From positions 930,001 through 994,000 of the forward strand of contig NZ_JANHMP010000001.1 of the NCBI RefSeq assembly GCF_024609265.1: DNA of 64,000 nt, given 5' to 3'. This document shows, in pieces, positions 19,057 to 27,078 of the stretch; position 1 is the stretch's first letter, and every line of letters begins with the position of its first letter. The DNA comes from Geothrix campi (GTDB taxonomy: Bacteria > Acidobacteriota > Holophagae > Holophagales > Holophagaceae). The notes under the pieces were generated by a model. That model had not been told where the DNA came from. It did no database searches and saw only the letters and a list, made by a program, of their open reading frames with translations. The position numbers and the translations under genes were made by a program.

Positions 19057-19488
19057 ATGGTGAAGGGGTCGGCCAAGGGACGCTACGGGTTGCTGCTCAT
19101 GGTGGAGTTGGCCCTTCAGGCGGGACGCGGGCCGGTGCTGGTGGCGGACATCGCAGAGCGCCAGGCCCTCCCCGTCAAGTTCCTCCGCGTGCTGCTGGGC
19201 AACCTCAAGGCCGCCGGCCTGGTCAAGGTGCAGCGCGGCCCCAGCGGCGGCTGCGAACTGACGCGGCATCCCAGCCACATCACGGCACTGGACGTGCTGG
19301 AGGCCCTGGAAGGCCGCTTCGTCGCCGGCAGCCTGCCCGCCGACGCAACCCACGGCGCCCGCGCCATCCGCGAACTCTGGTCCCGCAGCACCGAAGCCGC
19401 CCGGACGGTCCTCCGCGGCACCACCCTCGCCGACCTCGCCGACCGACATCAGGCCCTGGAGGTGGACAGCCAGGGCTACTCGATCTGA
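19057..19488 (+). CDS. Rrf2-family transcriptional regulator, CymR-like
   Basis: 143 residues with an N-terminal winged helix-turn-helix (YGLLLMVELALQAGRGPVL then ALPVKFLRVLLGNLKAAGLV) and the Rrf2 wing motif GPSGGCEL. The three-cysteine iron-sulfur cluster of IscR/NsrR is absent (only one Cys), which resembles CymR, the cysteine regulator that partners with CysK. Divergence from cysK supports control of cysteine synthesis. Confidence 0.82.
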   Translation: MVKGSAKGRYGLLLMVELALQAGRGPVLVADIAERQALPVKFLRVLLGNLKAAGLVKVQRGPSGGCELTRHPSHITALDVLEALEGRFVAGSLPADATHGARAIRELWSRSTEAARTVLRGTTLADLADRHQALEVDSQGYSI

Positions 19489-19935
19489 AAAATTGCCGAG
19501 GACTCAACAAGAACCGCAGAGAGCGAATCAGCAAGCCCGCAGGTTTGAAATCCGCCCGTGGCCACCCTCCCCGCCAGACTGACCCCCGCCGTCACGAGAG
19601 CTCGCCCCCTCGTGACCACCTCCCGCCCCATCCGGACGAACCAAGGACGGGAAGACCTGGCCCGACCCGTCCCAGGAGGCCACGGCAGAGTCTTCCAACA
19701 CGAGAAGACCTTCCAACCCGGTACTGATGCCGGCGACGGAAGATACCGCGCGTCGGCCATGCCACCCATCCCAGGTCCCAAGCGCCCACCGCAAGCCCAC
19801 CCGACGATCCTTCCGGAATCATTTAGGTTTGTCTTACTTGTTTAGGCGACCAGCCAGGATTGATAAGCTGATACTTACGCTCCCCTGGCCCAACCCCTCC
19901 CCCGTTTAGGCGAACCTGCCGGGCCCCAGACCCAT
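19489..19935. other. Non-coding stretch before the cassette array (where intI would be expected)
   Basis: About 450 bp without a convincing gene. In a canonical integron the divergent intI gene sits here, but no tyrosine-recombinase motifs were found in any frame. Two direct repeats GTTTAGGCGA (19840-19849 and 19904-19913) and a related ATTTAGGTTT (19821-19830) could be accessory recombinase sites. No clear cassette promoter was identified. Confidence 0.55.
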
Positions 19936-19955
19936 CGCCTAATTCAAAGTTAGGG
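19936..19955 (+). other. attI-like core site at the left end of the array
   Basis: CGCCTAATTCAAAGTTAGGG carries inverted CCTAA/TTAGG arms and a GTTAGGG core matching the GTTRRRY recombination box. From memory, the core of the class 1 integron attI site has nearly the same layout (CCTAAAACAAAGTTAGGC). The first cassette ORF starts 8 bp downstream. Confidence 0.6.
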
Positions 19956-19963
19956 CACACCCC

Positions 19964-20455
19964 GTGCACCCTGCCAAATACATCCTGGTTCCACTCGCAT
20001 CCATCTCACTGATGGGGGTGAACCAATCTCAAAATCCGAGCGATCCACCCAGGAACAAAGCTGAAGATTTTGTCCACTTTGGGGCCAAGCTGTTCAAAGC
20101 TACCCACTCCAAACCAATGAGCGAAAAGGTTGAGGAAGAGCTAATCCTGCATGGCGAACCTGCTGAGATTTGCACAGCTGTTCATTCTGGATTCACGGCA
20201 CGGTTCCTCCGCTACAAAACGGATCGCCGCGTTTTTCTGAACACCTTGGTCATCTCAAGCTCATCCATCAAACTGCCTAACGGCATCAACCTTGGCGATT
20301 CCCCTCAGAAGGTTATCGCGCAGTTAGGGCAACCCACACGGGCGGCCGCAAACGAGCTTGAATATGTGTTTGGTGATCCCATGGAGGATTCTGCTGTATT
20401 CCAGTTCCGAAACAGCAAACTCACTCTGGTTAAATGGAGTTACGAACTCGACTAA
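19964..20455 (+). CDS. Cassette 1: exported protein of unknown function with BamE/SmpA-like motif
   Basis: 163 residues, GTG start directly behind the attI-like site; an internal ATG lies at 20012. The N-terminus (YILVPLASISLMGVNQ) is weakly hydrophobic and could be a signal peptide. The segment INLGDSPQKVIAQLGQPTR, then a short strand-rich end (FQFRNSKLTLVKWSYELD), resembles the G-x-s-x-x-e-V-x-x-x-L-G-x-P unit of SmpA/OmlA-like domains. Function unknown. The stop lies 24 bp before attC1. Confidence 0.65.
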   Translation: MHPAKYILVPLASISLMGVNQSQNPSDPPRNKAEDFVHFGAKLFKATHSKPMSEKVEEELILHGEPAEICTAVHSGFTARFLRYKTDRRVFLNTLVISSSSIKLPNGINLGDSPQKVIAQLGQPTRAAANELEYVFGDPMEDSAVFQFRNSKLTLVKWSYELD

Positions 20456-20479
20456 TAGCCCAATGGGGCATCCCGTGTG

Positions 20480-20603
20480 CCCTAACCCTCCGCTCAACTC
20501 GGACCCCGCCTGCATTGCCTTCCGCTCTCTCTCAACATCTCGCTTCCTCGGCTCCGCTCAGCGCCCCGGTGCAGGCGGGGCCGGTTAGCTTCATTCGTTA
20601 GGC
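20480..20603 (+). repeat. attC1
   Basis: 124 bp. R'' CCCTAAC at 20480-20486 and R' GTTAGGC at 20597-20603. The GC arm 20504-20514 pairs with 20570-20580. Confidence 0.93.
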
Positions 20604-20644
20604 CGCAACCCATTGTCACAACTACCAAGTCAAAGGAGAACGGC

Positions 20645-21049
20645 ATGATCAACCAGGTTTTCCTAACCCTTCCGGTCGCCGACCTCCAGAAGTCGGTCGC
20701 CTTCTTCGAGGCGCTTGGATTTACTCACGACCCAAAGTTCAGCGACGAAACGGCTGCGTGCATCATCATCAATGATGCCATTTCTGTCATGTTGGGCACC
20801 CACGCCAAGTTTCGTGAGTTCACACCCAAAGCTGTCTGCGACACAAGCCAGGCCGTCGAAGTCCTGATATCCCTCAGTTGTGAGAGCCGTGAGCAGGTAG
20901 ATGAATTGGTTGCCAAGGCTCTTACCGCTGGTGGTTCAACCTACGATAAGCCTGAGGATTTCGGGTTCATGTACACCCACAGTTTCCTCGACCTAGATGG
21001 CCATGGGTGGGGGCTGCTCCACATGGTTTCCCAGCCTGCACCACAGTGA
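20645..21049 (+). CDS. Cassette 2: VOC (glyoxalase/bleomycin-resistance) family protein
   Basis: 134 residues of paired beta-alpha-beta-beta-beta units: FLTLPVADLQKSVAFFEALGF at the start and SFLDLDGHGWGLLHM near the end. This matches single-domain VOC proteins resembling lactoylglutathione-lyase relatives; candidate roles are metal-dependent detoxification or drug binding. A clear ribosome-binding site (AAAGGAG) lies 7 bp before the ATG. Confidence 0.85.
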   Translation: MINQVFLTLPVADLQKSVAFFEALGFTHDPKFSDETAACIIINDAISVMLGTHAKFREFTPKAVCDTSQAVEVLISLSCESREQVDELVAKALTAGGSTYDKPEDFGFMYTHSFLDLDGHGWGLLHMVSQPAPQ

Positions 21050-21079
21050 TTTGCAACACCCAAGCATGAGTCTCATGCG

Positions 21080-21203
21080 GCCTAACCCTCCGCTCAACTC
21101 GGACCCCGCCTGCATTGCCTTCCGCTCTCTCTCAGCATCTCGCTTCCTCGGCTCCGCTCAGCACCCCGGTGCAGGCGTGGCTGGTTAGCTTCATTCGTTA
21201 GGG
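21080..21203 (+). repeat. attC2
   Basis: 124 bp, R'' GCCTAAC and R' GTTAGGG. Nearly identical to attC1. Confidence 0.93.
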
Positions 21204-21210
21204 CGCATCC

Positions 21211-21666
21211 ATGAACACCGTCCAAATTGCACAAGTGACCACCCTTCAGGAATCCGAGTTGGGTGAACTCGTCATAGAAAGTGAAGTAGAAGGATTTGGG
21301 TTTGTCAGTCGCCTTCGGGATGAATGGTATTCATCGCGTAATCGATTCGATCAACCTGGCGAGGCCTTCTTCACAGCCAGAGTACAAGGACAACTGGTTG
21401 GGGTTTGCGGGTTGAGCCGCGATCCGTATTCTGTCCAGGCTGGCGTGGGTCGTGTTCGTCGGCTGTATGTTCGCAAGGAATTTCGCCGCTTGGGCGTTGG
21501 TCAGCAGCTCGTTCAGGCCGTGGTGGAGGTCGCACGTAAGCATTTCACCCTCTTAAGCCTTCGCACTGACAACCCAATCGCATCGCGATTTTACGAACGA
21601 CAAGGCTTCCATCCAATCTCTCGACTCGAGAGCTGTACACATTTGTTATCGCTCGTTGCGCCCTAA
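21211..21666 (+). CDS. Cassette 3: GNAT-family N-acetyltransferase
   Basis: 151 residues with GNAT motif A near 83-105 (RRLYVRKEFRRLGVGQQLVQAVVE, containing the R-R-L-G-V-G acetyl-CoA loop) and motif B (NPIASRFYERQGFHPI). Substrate unknown; cassette acetyltransferases often modify small molecules or toxins. The ATG lies 8 bp after attC2. The TAA stop is provided by the R'' box of attC3, so the gene has no stop of its own upstream of the site. Confidence 0.88.
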   Translation: MNTVQIAQVTTLQESELGELVIESEVEGFGFVSRLRDEWYSSRNRFDQPGEAFFTARVQGQLVGVCGLSRDPYSVQAGVGRVRRLYVRKEFRRLGVGQQLVQAVVEVARKHFTLLSLRTDNPIASRFYERQGFHPISRLESCTHLLSLVAP

Positions 21667-21784
21667 CCCTCCGCTCAACTCGGACCCCGCCTGCATTGTC
21701 TTCCGTTCTCTCTCATCGTTCCGCTTCCTCGGCTCCGTTCAGCGCCTCGGTGCAGGCGGGGCCGGTTAGCTTCATTCGTTAGGC
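21661..21784 (+). repeat. attC3
   Basis: 124 bp, R'' CCCTAAC and R' GTTAGGC. Its first bases supply the stop codon of cassette 3. Confidence 0.93.
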
Positions 21785-21790
21785 GTCACC

Positions 21791-22228
21791 ATGGCCCGCA
21801 AAATCATTGCGCTCCTGCTTTCCCTTTGGGGTTGGGCAATGCTTGGGCTGGTTTTCCATTACACCTACCTCTATTACTCGAGCCCGCTGAATCCGAGCCG
21901 CGATGAATACTGGGAGGGTGTCGGACTTGCCTGGGGCGTCGGGTTGGTCACCTGGATCGGGTTACCAACTCTAATGATTTCGTTTCGAAACGAATTCAAT
22001 CGAACCTTCGCCATCCTTATGCATATTCCAGTTGTCATAGCGTTCATCTACTTACTTTGGTACTGGGTCCCCATACTTCCTCATTCCCCAACTGCTCCAA
22101 ACTCCAGCCCAAGTGCAGCGCCTAACCTCTCGCTCAACTCGGACCCCGCCTGCATTGCCTTCCGCTCTCTCTCAACTTCTCGCTTCCTCGGCTCCGTTCA
22201 GCGCCTCGGTGCAGGCGTGGCTGGTTAG
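21791..22228 (+). CDS. Cassette 4: small membrane protein reading through its attC
   Basis: 145 residues. Three hydrophobic segments (residues 4-27, 45-62, 73-95) are followed by a Pro/Ser-rich linker. The frame then continues through nearly the whole of attC4 and stops at the TAG inside the inner GGTTAG box, adding about 35 residues encoded by the recombination site. The real domain is therefore about 110 residues. No family recognised. Confidence 0.6.
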   Translation: MARKIIALLLSLWGWAMLGLVFHYTYLYYSSPLNPSRDEYWEGVGLAWGVGLVTWIGLPTLMISFRNEFNRTFAILMHIPVVIAFIYLLWYWVPILPHSPTAPNSSPSAAPNLSLNSDPACIAFRSLSTSRFLGSVQRLGAGVAG

Positions 22229-22243
22229 CTTCATTCGTTAGGT
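22120..22243 (+). repeat. attC4
   Basis: 124 bp, R'' GCCTAAC and R' GTTAGGT. Translated in frame by cassette 4. Confidence 0.93.
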
Positions 22244-22255
22244 TGCTCCGCTCAC

Positions 22256-22783
22256 ATGAACGAATTGGTCCGCAACGCAGCCCAAAAAATTGACAACGCC
22301 CTCCAGGCCGAGCGCGGGCAATTGGCTCAGCAAGTGGGCTCACTCGTTGCACGCCGTGCGGCTCAAGGGAACCTTCAGTCAGGTGGCACAGTTATAGAAG
22401 TTTCAAGACTCTGTGAAGCGATCTATGAACGAGCAGCAGTAGTGATATCCCACGAATTGCTGTGGGTTGTTCAGAAAGCCATCTATCCCAGTCATAAATT
22501 CGTTGCTGAGCTCGAAAGTATTGGCTCTGGGTTCATGGATCATCTTGGCCGTACAATTGATGAACACATGCTTAAGGCTGAGAAGCTTGCTAAGGCGCCA
22601 CCCCATCAATTGGGGCTGCATCTGCAGACTGTCAAGGAACGAGGGCAGTCACAAGTTACAACCACGATCCAACGTTGCAGAATCGAACGGGTAAGAGCGC
22701 TTTACCTTAAAACACTTGGTATATTACTCTCAGCTCCAGTTGCGGGTTACCTAATCAAATTCCTAATAGAACATTTTCTATAA
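22256..22783 (+). CDS. Cassette 5: unknown helical protein with C-terminal membrane anchor
   Basis: 175 residues, mostly predicted alpha-helix, with a single hydrophobic segment at the very end (LGILLSAPVAGYLIKFLIEHFL), giving a tail-anchor-like layout. No recognised domain. Base composition is clearly more AT-rich than the flanking chromosome. The ATG lies 12 bp after attC4. Confidence 0.6.
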   Translation: MNELVRNAAQKIDNALQAERGQLAQQVGSLVARRAAQGNLQSGGTVIEVSRLCEAIYERAAVVISHELLWVVQKAIYPSHKFVAELESIGSGFMDHLGRTIDEHMLKAEKLAKAPPHQLGLHLQTVKERGQSQVTTTIQRCRIERVRALYLKTLGILLSAPVAGYLIKFLIEHFL

Positions 22784-22797
22784 TCGACGGTCAAGCA

Positions 22798-22921
22798 ACC
22801 TAACCCTCCGCTCAACTCGGACCCCGCCTGCATTGCCTTCCGCTCTTTCTTTTGTCCCTGCTTCCTCGGCTCCGCTCAGCGCCTCGGTGCAGGCGCGGCC
22901 GGTTAGCTTCATTCGTTAGGC
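22798..22921 (+). repeat. attC5
   Basis: 124 bp, R'' ACCTAAC and R' GTTAGGC. The central loop differs slightly (CTTTCTTTTGTCCC). Confidence 0.93.
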
Positions 22922-22926
22922 CTCCC

Positions 22927-23418
22927 GTGATTCGATTGCTTTCTCTCGCCGTCGTGTCCCAAGCTTTACTAGCCCAGGCTACGCCCAAATTCGACTCTTA
23001 CCCGGTGGCCCGGGTTGAGCTAAAAGCATTCGCTCCAATTCAGGTGCCCAAAACCAGCGACAACTGGAAACTACTCGAATACCTACCCGATGCTGAAAAA
23101 TATCCTGTCAATTTTGCGGGTAAGTTCACCGTATTCGAGTACTCATGTGGAATCGGTTGCACAGAAATCTGCCTCATTGATAGGCAATCCGGAAAGGTGT
23201 ATGAATCGATCGGGGCAACTTTGGATATTCCTAAATCCTATAAAGGTCCGTACGGTTTTCAATATCACCCAGATAGCCGCCTCCTTGTTGTTTACCACGC
23301 AGAGAGATTCAAGTTCCCAGTCATAATTGATTACTACATTCTCGAGGGGACCTCTCTTAAGCTTATTCAGTCATACTCTCAAAATTCGCAAGTTTCAAAG
23401 CCAGTAAAAATGAAATAG
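22927..23418 (+). CDS. Cassette 6: secreted protein of unknown function
   Basis: 163 residues from a GTG at 22927, 5 bp after attC5. The in-frame ATG at 22852 lies within attC5 and would add a site-encoded leader, so it was rejected. Residues 1-20 (VIRLLSLAVVSQALLAQA) form a signal peptide. The mature part has two close Cys (SCGIGCTEICLID, near 73-80) and ends in beta strands, like small periplasmic proteins that read as a single six-bladed fragment. Function unknown. Confidence 0.65.
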   Translation: MIRLLSLAVVSQALLAQATPKFDSYPVARVELKAFAPIQVPKTSDNWKLLEYLPDAEKYPVNFAGKFTVFEYSCGIGCTEICLIDRQSGKVYESIGATLDIPKSYKGPYGFQYHPDSRLLVVYHAERFKFPVIIDYYILEGTSLKLIQSYSQNSQVSKPVKMK

Positions 23419-23424
23419 TCATCG

Positions 23425-23548
23425 GCCTAACCCTCAGCTCAACTCGGACCCCGCCTGCATTGCCTTTCGCTCTCTCTCAACTTCTCGCTTCCTCGGCTCC
23501 GCTCGTCGCCTCGGCGCAGGCGGGTCCGGTTAGCTTCATTCGTTAGGT
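23425..23548 (+). repeat. attC6
   Basis: 124 bp, R'' GCCTAAC and R' GTTAGGT. Confidence 0.93.
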
Positions 23549-23585
23549 GGCATATCACCGCCTTCCATGCCTAAAAGGAACCATC

Positions 23586-24566
23586 ATGGAGTCCACCCCC
23601 AGGCTTGGTTTCTTACCAGTTGAAGAAAGATTCAGACTCCGAAAAGAAAAGATATATCGCGTAATGCTCTTTCGCGAACTGGGAAGTTACCCACGAGGAA
23701 CGATTCATGTTCCGAATGGCTTCTTTCATGCTGATGACGAGATCGTATTTTCTGTCGTTTATGGGAATGATTGGAACCAGTTGGATCCAGATCTGCCATA
23801 TTCAGAATTTGATTGGGCATCACCTGAGGAAATTCACCTTCTCGCTTCCATTCTCCTTTGCGAAAAGCGCGATGATGCCTACATCTCCTTTTATCCACTT
23901 GTGAATGTCTCTCTGAATCTGGACGCTGACAAAATAGATCTGTCCACCAATGATGCGGTAATGAGCGTTCGCACTCTGCTCCTTGAGACAGCGAAATCCA
24001 GCGACAAACACTACGCAAGAGACTCAATTTTGTCTTGCCTTGGAAAACCTTTCTCCTTGATCGCGCCAGAAAGGTACAACCTTGACCGGCTCCAACTTTA
24101 TTGGGACAGTCTTTCTCCGTCAGACTACGTGCTAATCCGTGGAGTCTATTCGTTAATCAAGTGTGACATGCTATGCCGTCATTACGAATTTTGGGAAGAG
24201 GCTCTTCTGACTCTGTATATTGCCCTAGAAGCCTCGTTTCAGATTGTATTAGAGGTATTGGCAGCAGAAGGAATTCCCGAACCCAATGCCCACGATGCCG
24301 CGGTATGGCTCCATGAGCATTTCGATAAGCCATTTGGAATTTCAGCACCTGATGAGCTTGAAAAATATTTCGAAGAATTCTACGAAGAAAGAATCATGAC
24401 CCTTCACCCCTCAAACCGCTTTGGTGAATACCCATTCTCACCAACAATGCATGATGATGTAAATCACCTAAGACGCGCCTTAAGAGAAATCTTCGCATAT
24501 ATTGTTTCTGGTTCTCACGGTCCGGATTTTGAAGAAGATCTGCACCGGAATGTCCGGTCCCAATAA
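23586..24566 (+). CDS. Cassette 7: unknown protein, possible HEPN-like C-terminal domain
   Basis: 326 residues, the largest AT-rich cassette product. The ATG at 23586 has AAAGGAACC upstream; the ATG at 23547 overlaps attC6 and lacks such a site. The C-terminal third is helical and contains ERIMTLHPSNRFGEYPFSP followed by DDVNHLRRALREIFAYIV. This is reminiscent of helical nucleic-acid-associated (HEPN-like) families seen in defence proteins, but no R-x4-6-H motif was confirmed. Function unknown. Confidence 0.6.
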   Translation: MESTPRLGFLPVEERFRLRKEKIYRVMLFRELGSYPRGTIHVPNGFFHADDEIVFSVVYGNDWNQLDPDLPYSEFDWASPEEIHLLASILLCEKRDDAYISFYPLVNVSLNLDADKIDLSTNDAVMSVRTLLLETAKSSDKHYARDSILSCLGKPFSLIAPERYNLDRLQLYWDSLSPSDYVLIRGVYSLIKCDMLCRHYEFWEEALLTLYIALEASFQIVLEVLAAEGIPEPNAHDAAVWLHEHFDKPFGISAPDELEKYFEEFYEERIMTLHPSNRFGEYPFSPTMHDDVNHLRRALREIFAYIVSGSHGPDFEEDLHRNVRSQ

Positions 24567-24593
24567 CTCCCACATCAATCACTCAGGCCTGCC

Positions 24594-24717
24594 GCCTAAC
24601 CCTCCGCTCAACTCGGACCCCGTCTGCATTGCCTTCCGCTCTTTCTCTTCATTTCGCTACCTCGGCTTCGTTCATCGTCTCGGTGCAGGCGGGGCCGGTT
24701 AGCTTCATTCGTTAGGT
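24594..24717 (+). repeat. attC7
   Basis: 124 bp, R'' GCCTAAC and R' GTTAGGT. Confidence 0.93.
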
Positions 24718-24722
24718 GGCTC

Positions 24723-25148
24723 ATGAACTTTTGCGCAACCGTTTTCACCGCCAGTCTATTGTTCTCGTCTCATGCCTTTGCCCAAACCGAGGTACCTAGG
24801 CCACCAAGGCCCGTTCATCGAATCAACTGGGAAGACGCCTACGAAGCGTTGGCGTTCCACCATAAGTACGGCCCCAAAGACGGTTTCGGGTACACCACTG
24901 TTTTATATTTTTCAAAAGCAGCAGACGATTCTGTCTCAAACACATCCGGAATGATTCTGTACCTACGGCCTGAACACGATGGCAAGCACAGCCCAGAGGG
25001 GGCTATCATTTGCGCCTATGAATTCGACCAAGACGGTATTCGATTGGTCAATCAATTTCGATTCAAGTACACCGCCAACTCAATCCTTGACGGACCGTGG
25101 GTCTATATTCTTAAAGGGATCGGCAAAACGGGTGCTACGGTCAGCTAA
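24723..25148 (+). CDS. Cassette 8: secreted protein of unknown function
   Basis: 141 residues with a clear signal peptide (CATVFTASLLFSSHAFAQ, cleavage near residue 21). The mature part contains a repeated aromatic/Gly pattern and a C-terminal strand-rich segment. No family recognised. The ATG lies 5 bp after attC7. Confidence 0.65.
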   Translation: MNFCATVFTASLLFSSHAFAQTEVPRPPRPVHRINWEDAYEALAFHHKYGPKDGFGYTTVLYFSKAADDSVSNTSGMILYLRPEHDGKHSPEGAIICAYEFDQDGIRLVNQFRFKYTANSILDGPWVYILKGIGKTGATVS

Positions 25149-25170
25149 TTTCTAGCCATCCGTCCTAGCC

Positions 25171-25295
25171 ACCTAACCCTCCGCTCAACTCGGACCCCGC
25201 CTGCATTGTCTTCCGCTCTCTCTCAACTTCCTGCTTCCTCGGCTCCGCTCACCGTCTCGATGCAGGCGGGGCGCGGTTAGCTTCATTCGTTAGGC
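25171..25295 (+). repeat. attC8
   Basis: 125 bp, one base longer than its neighbours because of an inserted base in the right arm (GGGGCGCGGTTAG). R'' ACCTAAC and R' GTTAGGC. Confidence 0.92.
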
Positions 25296-25530
25296 CGACG
25301 TGGGCGGGCTCGGCACAACGATTTCTAGTCAGCCCTCCTCAGCATCCCATCGCGCTATCGTGGGTCATTCCATCTCTCGCTTTGCCGTTGTCAGACCTGG
25401 TTTAACCAGCTGTTCGCTCTTTCCAAAGTTGAAGCGCTCGGGGCGTAAGATCCGGCGTTGTGGCCTTCCCGCCCACCTCCGCCTAACGTGCCCGTCTCAT
25501 GGGCTCGGTTCACCCGGCAATCGGCGTACG
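25296..25530 (+). other. Cassette 9: short cassette with no convincing gene
   Basis: 235 bp between attC8 and attC9. The only long frame is a GTG-started 78-codon ORF (25300-25536) of low-complexity Arg/Ser/Pro composition, whose TAA comes from the R'' box of attC9. A lone GCCTAAC at 25481-25487 with no matching GTTAGGC may be half of a second, foreign attC. Confidence 0.5.
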
Positions 25531-25654
25531 GCCTAACCTTACGCTCAACTCGGACCCCGCCTGCATTGCCTTCCGTTCTCTCTCAGCATCCCGCTTCCTC
25601 GACTTCGCTCGTAGCCTCGGTGCAGGCGGGGCCGGTTAGCTTCATTCGTTAGGC
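25531..25654 (+). repeat. attC9
   Basis: 124 bp, R'' GCCTAAC and R' GTTAGGC. Confidence 0.93.
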
Positions 25655-25680
25655 TTCTCGACAAAACAGGTCCGTAACCT

Positions 25681-25986
25681 ATGGCCTACCTACTTCCAAT
25701 TGCCTTTATCGTCGTGGTGGCCGGAGCCGTTTTCGTTCTGGTGCAGTACTTCAGTTCTGCACGCAGATCAAGTTCCCAACTAGCCGGGTCTCTAATGGCC
25801 TCCGGCTATCACCTGGTTTCATCGAAACGGGCCTTCCTTAACTTTGGCCCCTTCCACTCTGCTGGGGTGTATCACCAGCCGGTTTATAGAATTTTTGCCA
25901 CAGACACCAATGGGCAGCTTTGCTCTGGTTGGGCTCGTTGGTCACCAGAACCCGGTCATTTCGAGTTCTCGTGGGAGCAGAATTGA
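25681..25986 (+). CDS. Cassette 10: small single-pass membrane protein
   Basis: 101 residues. The N-terminal segment LLPIAFIVVVAGAVFVLVQYF (4-24) is a membrane helix, followed by a soluble domain ending in GWARWSPEPGHFEFSWEQ. No family recognised. It fills its cassette, stopping 6 bp before attC10. Confidence 0.6.
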   Translation: MAYLLPIAFIVVVAGAVFVLVQYFSSARRSSSQLAGSLMASGYHLVSSKRAFLNFGPFHSAGVYHQPVYRIFATDTNGQLCSGWARWSPEPGHFEFSWEQN

Positions 25987-25992
25987 GCATCA

Positions 25993-26116
25993 GCCTAACC
26001 TTTAGCTCAACTCGGACCCCGCCTGCATTGCCTTCCGCTCTTTCTCGTCTCCCTGCATTCTCGGCTCCGCTCGTCGCCTCGTTGCAGGCGGGGCCGGTTA
26101 GCTTCATTCGTTAGGC
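25993..26116 (+). repeat. attC10
   Basis: 124 bp, R'' GCCTAAC and R' GTTAGGC. Last of the ten highly conserved sites. Confidence 0.93.
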
Positions 26117-26157
26117 CGTGACCGTATCTACCCACACCCATAAGGAGATTTCCCGGG

Positions 26158-26904
26158 ATGGACATTCCAAGGATCTTCAACATCACCGAAAGTGCCCACC
26201 GCATCCATAACCCGTTCACACCAGAAAAGCTGGCCTCTCTCGGCCTTGCGCTGCGTCTGGAATCGGGCACTCAAGTGCTCGACCTCGGCAGCGGTTCAGG
26301 AGAGATGCTTTGCACCTGGGCACGCGATCACGGCATCATCGGCTTCGGCATCGACATGAGCCAGTTGTTCACCGAGCAAGCCAAACTCCGTGCTGAAGAA
26401 CTCGGCGTCGCCAATCAAGTTAAGTTCATCCATGGCGACGCCGCCGGTTATGTCTCCGATGAGAAGGTCAGTGTGGCAGCCTGTGTGGGTGCCACTTGGA
26501 TCGCCGGGGGAGTCGTCGGCACTATCGAGCTTCTGGCGCGGAGCCTGCGCGCTGGAGGGATCATCCTCATCGGTGAGCCCTACTGGCGGCAGTTACCGCC
26601 GACGGAAGATGTTGCCAAGGGGTGTCTTGCTAACTCAATCTCCGATTTTCTCATGCTCCCGGAGCTTCTCGCGTCTTTCGGCCACCTTGGCTACGACGTC
26701 GTTGAAATGGTCCTGGCTGACCAAGACGGCTGGGATAGATACGAGGCGGCCAAATGGCTCACCATGCGCCGATGGCTTGAAGCTAATCCAGATGACGAGT
26801 TCGTGAAAGAAGTTCGAGCAAAACTGACCTCGGAACCCGAGCGCTATGCCGCTTACGCGCGTGAGTACCTGGGCTGGGGTGTATTCGCACTGATGCCGAG
26901 GTGA
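26158..26904 (+). CDS. Cassette 11: class I SAM-dependent methyltransferase
   Basis: 248 residues. SAM-binding motif I is VLDLGSGSGEML (near 40), followed by the acidic residue of motif II in GFGIDMS and a motif-IV-like GGIILIGEPYW near 140. Substrate unknown. A ribosome-binding site (AAGGAG) precedes the ATG. Confidence 0.85.
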   Translation: MDIPRIFNITESAHRIHNPFTPEKLASLGLALRLESGTQVLDLGSGSGEMLCTWARDHGIIGFGIDMSQLFTEQAKLRAEELGVANQVKFIHGDAAGYVSDEKVSVAACVGATWIAGGVVGTIELLARSLRAGGIILIGEPYWRQLPPTEDVAKGCLANSISDFLMLPELLASFGHLGYDVVEMVLADQDGWDRYEAAKWLTMRRWLEANPDDEFVKEVRAKLTSEPERYAAYAREYLGWGVFALMPR

Positions 26905-27027
26905 GAGTAACCTATCGTTCAACCCGGATGTTGCCTCCATGAACCACTTCTCCCACTAGCGTACTGGAATTCTCGTCTCTTCGTTCTGCGCCGCTTCGAC
27001 AACGCCGGTTAACTCTGTTCGTTAGGC
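26905..27027 (+). repeat. attC11 (diverged)
   Basis: 123 bp. R'' GAGTAAC and R' GTTAGGC. The left arm and loop are substantially changed, but GGTTAA near the right end and the overall length remain. Confidence 0.7.
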
Positions 27028-27078
27028 CGCTCCACCTTCCTCAGCTACGGGTGTGGCGGCTCCCTTCAGGAGTAGATC

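Noticed and set aside
19489-19935. Short ORFs before the array considered as an intI remnant
   Set aside because: No tyrosine-recombinase R-H-R-Y motifs or integron-specific patch seen in any frame.
25838-26107. Antisense ORFs starting in attC sites (MKLTGPAC... type), also at 22134-22352, 26007-26270 and 28007-28372
   Set aside because: They follow from one open frame on the minus strand of the conserved site and differ in length and tail; no ribosome-binding site.
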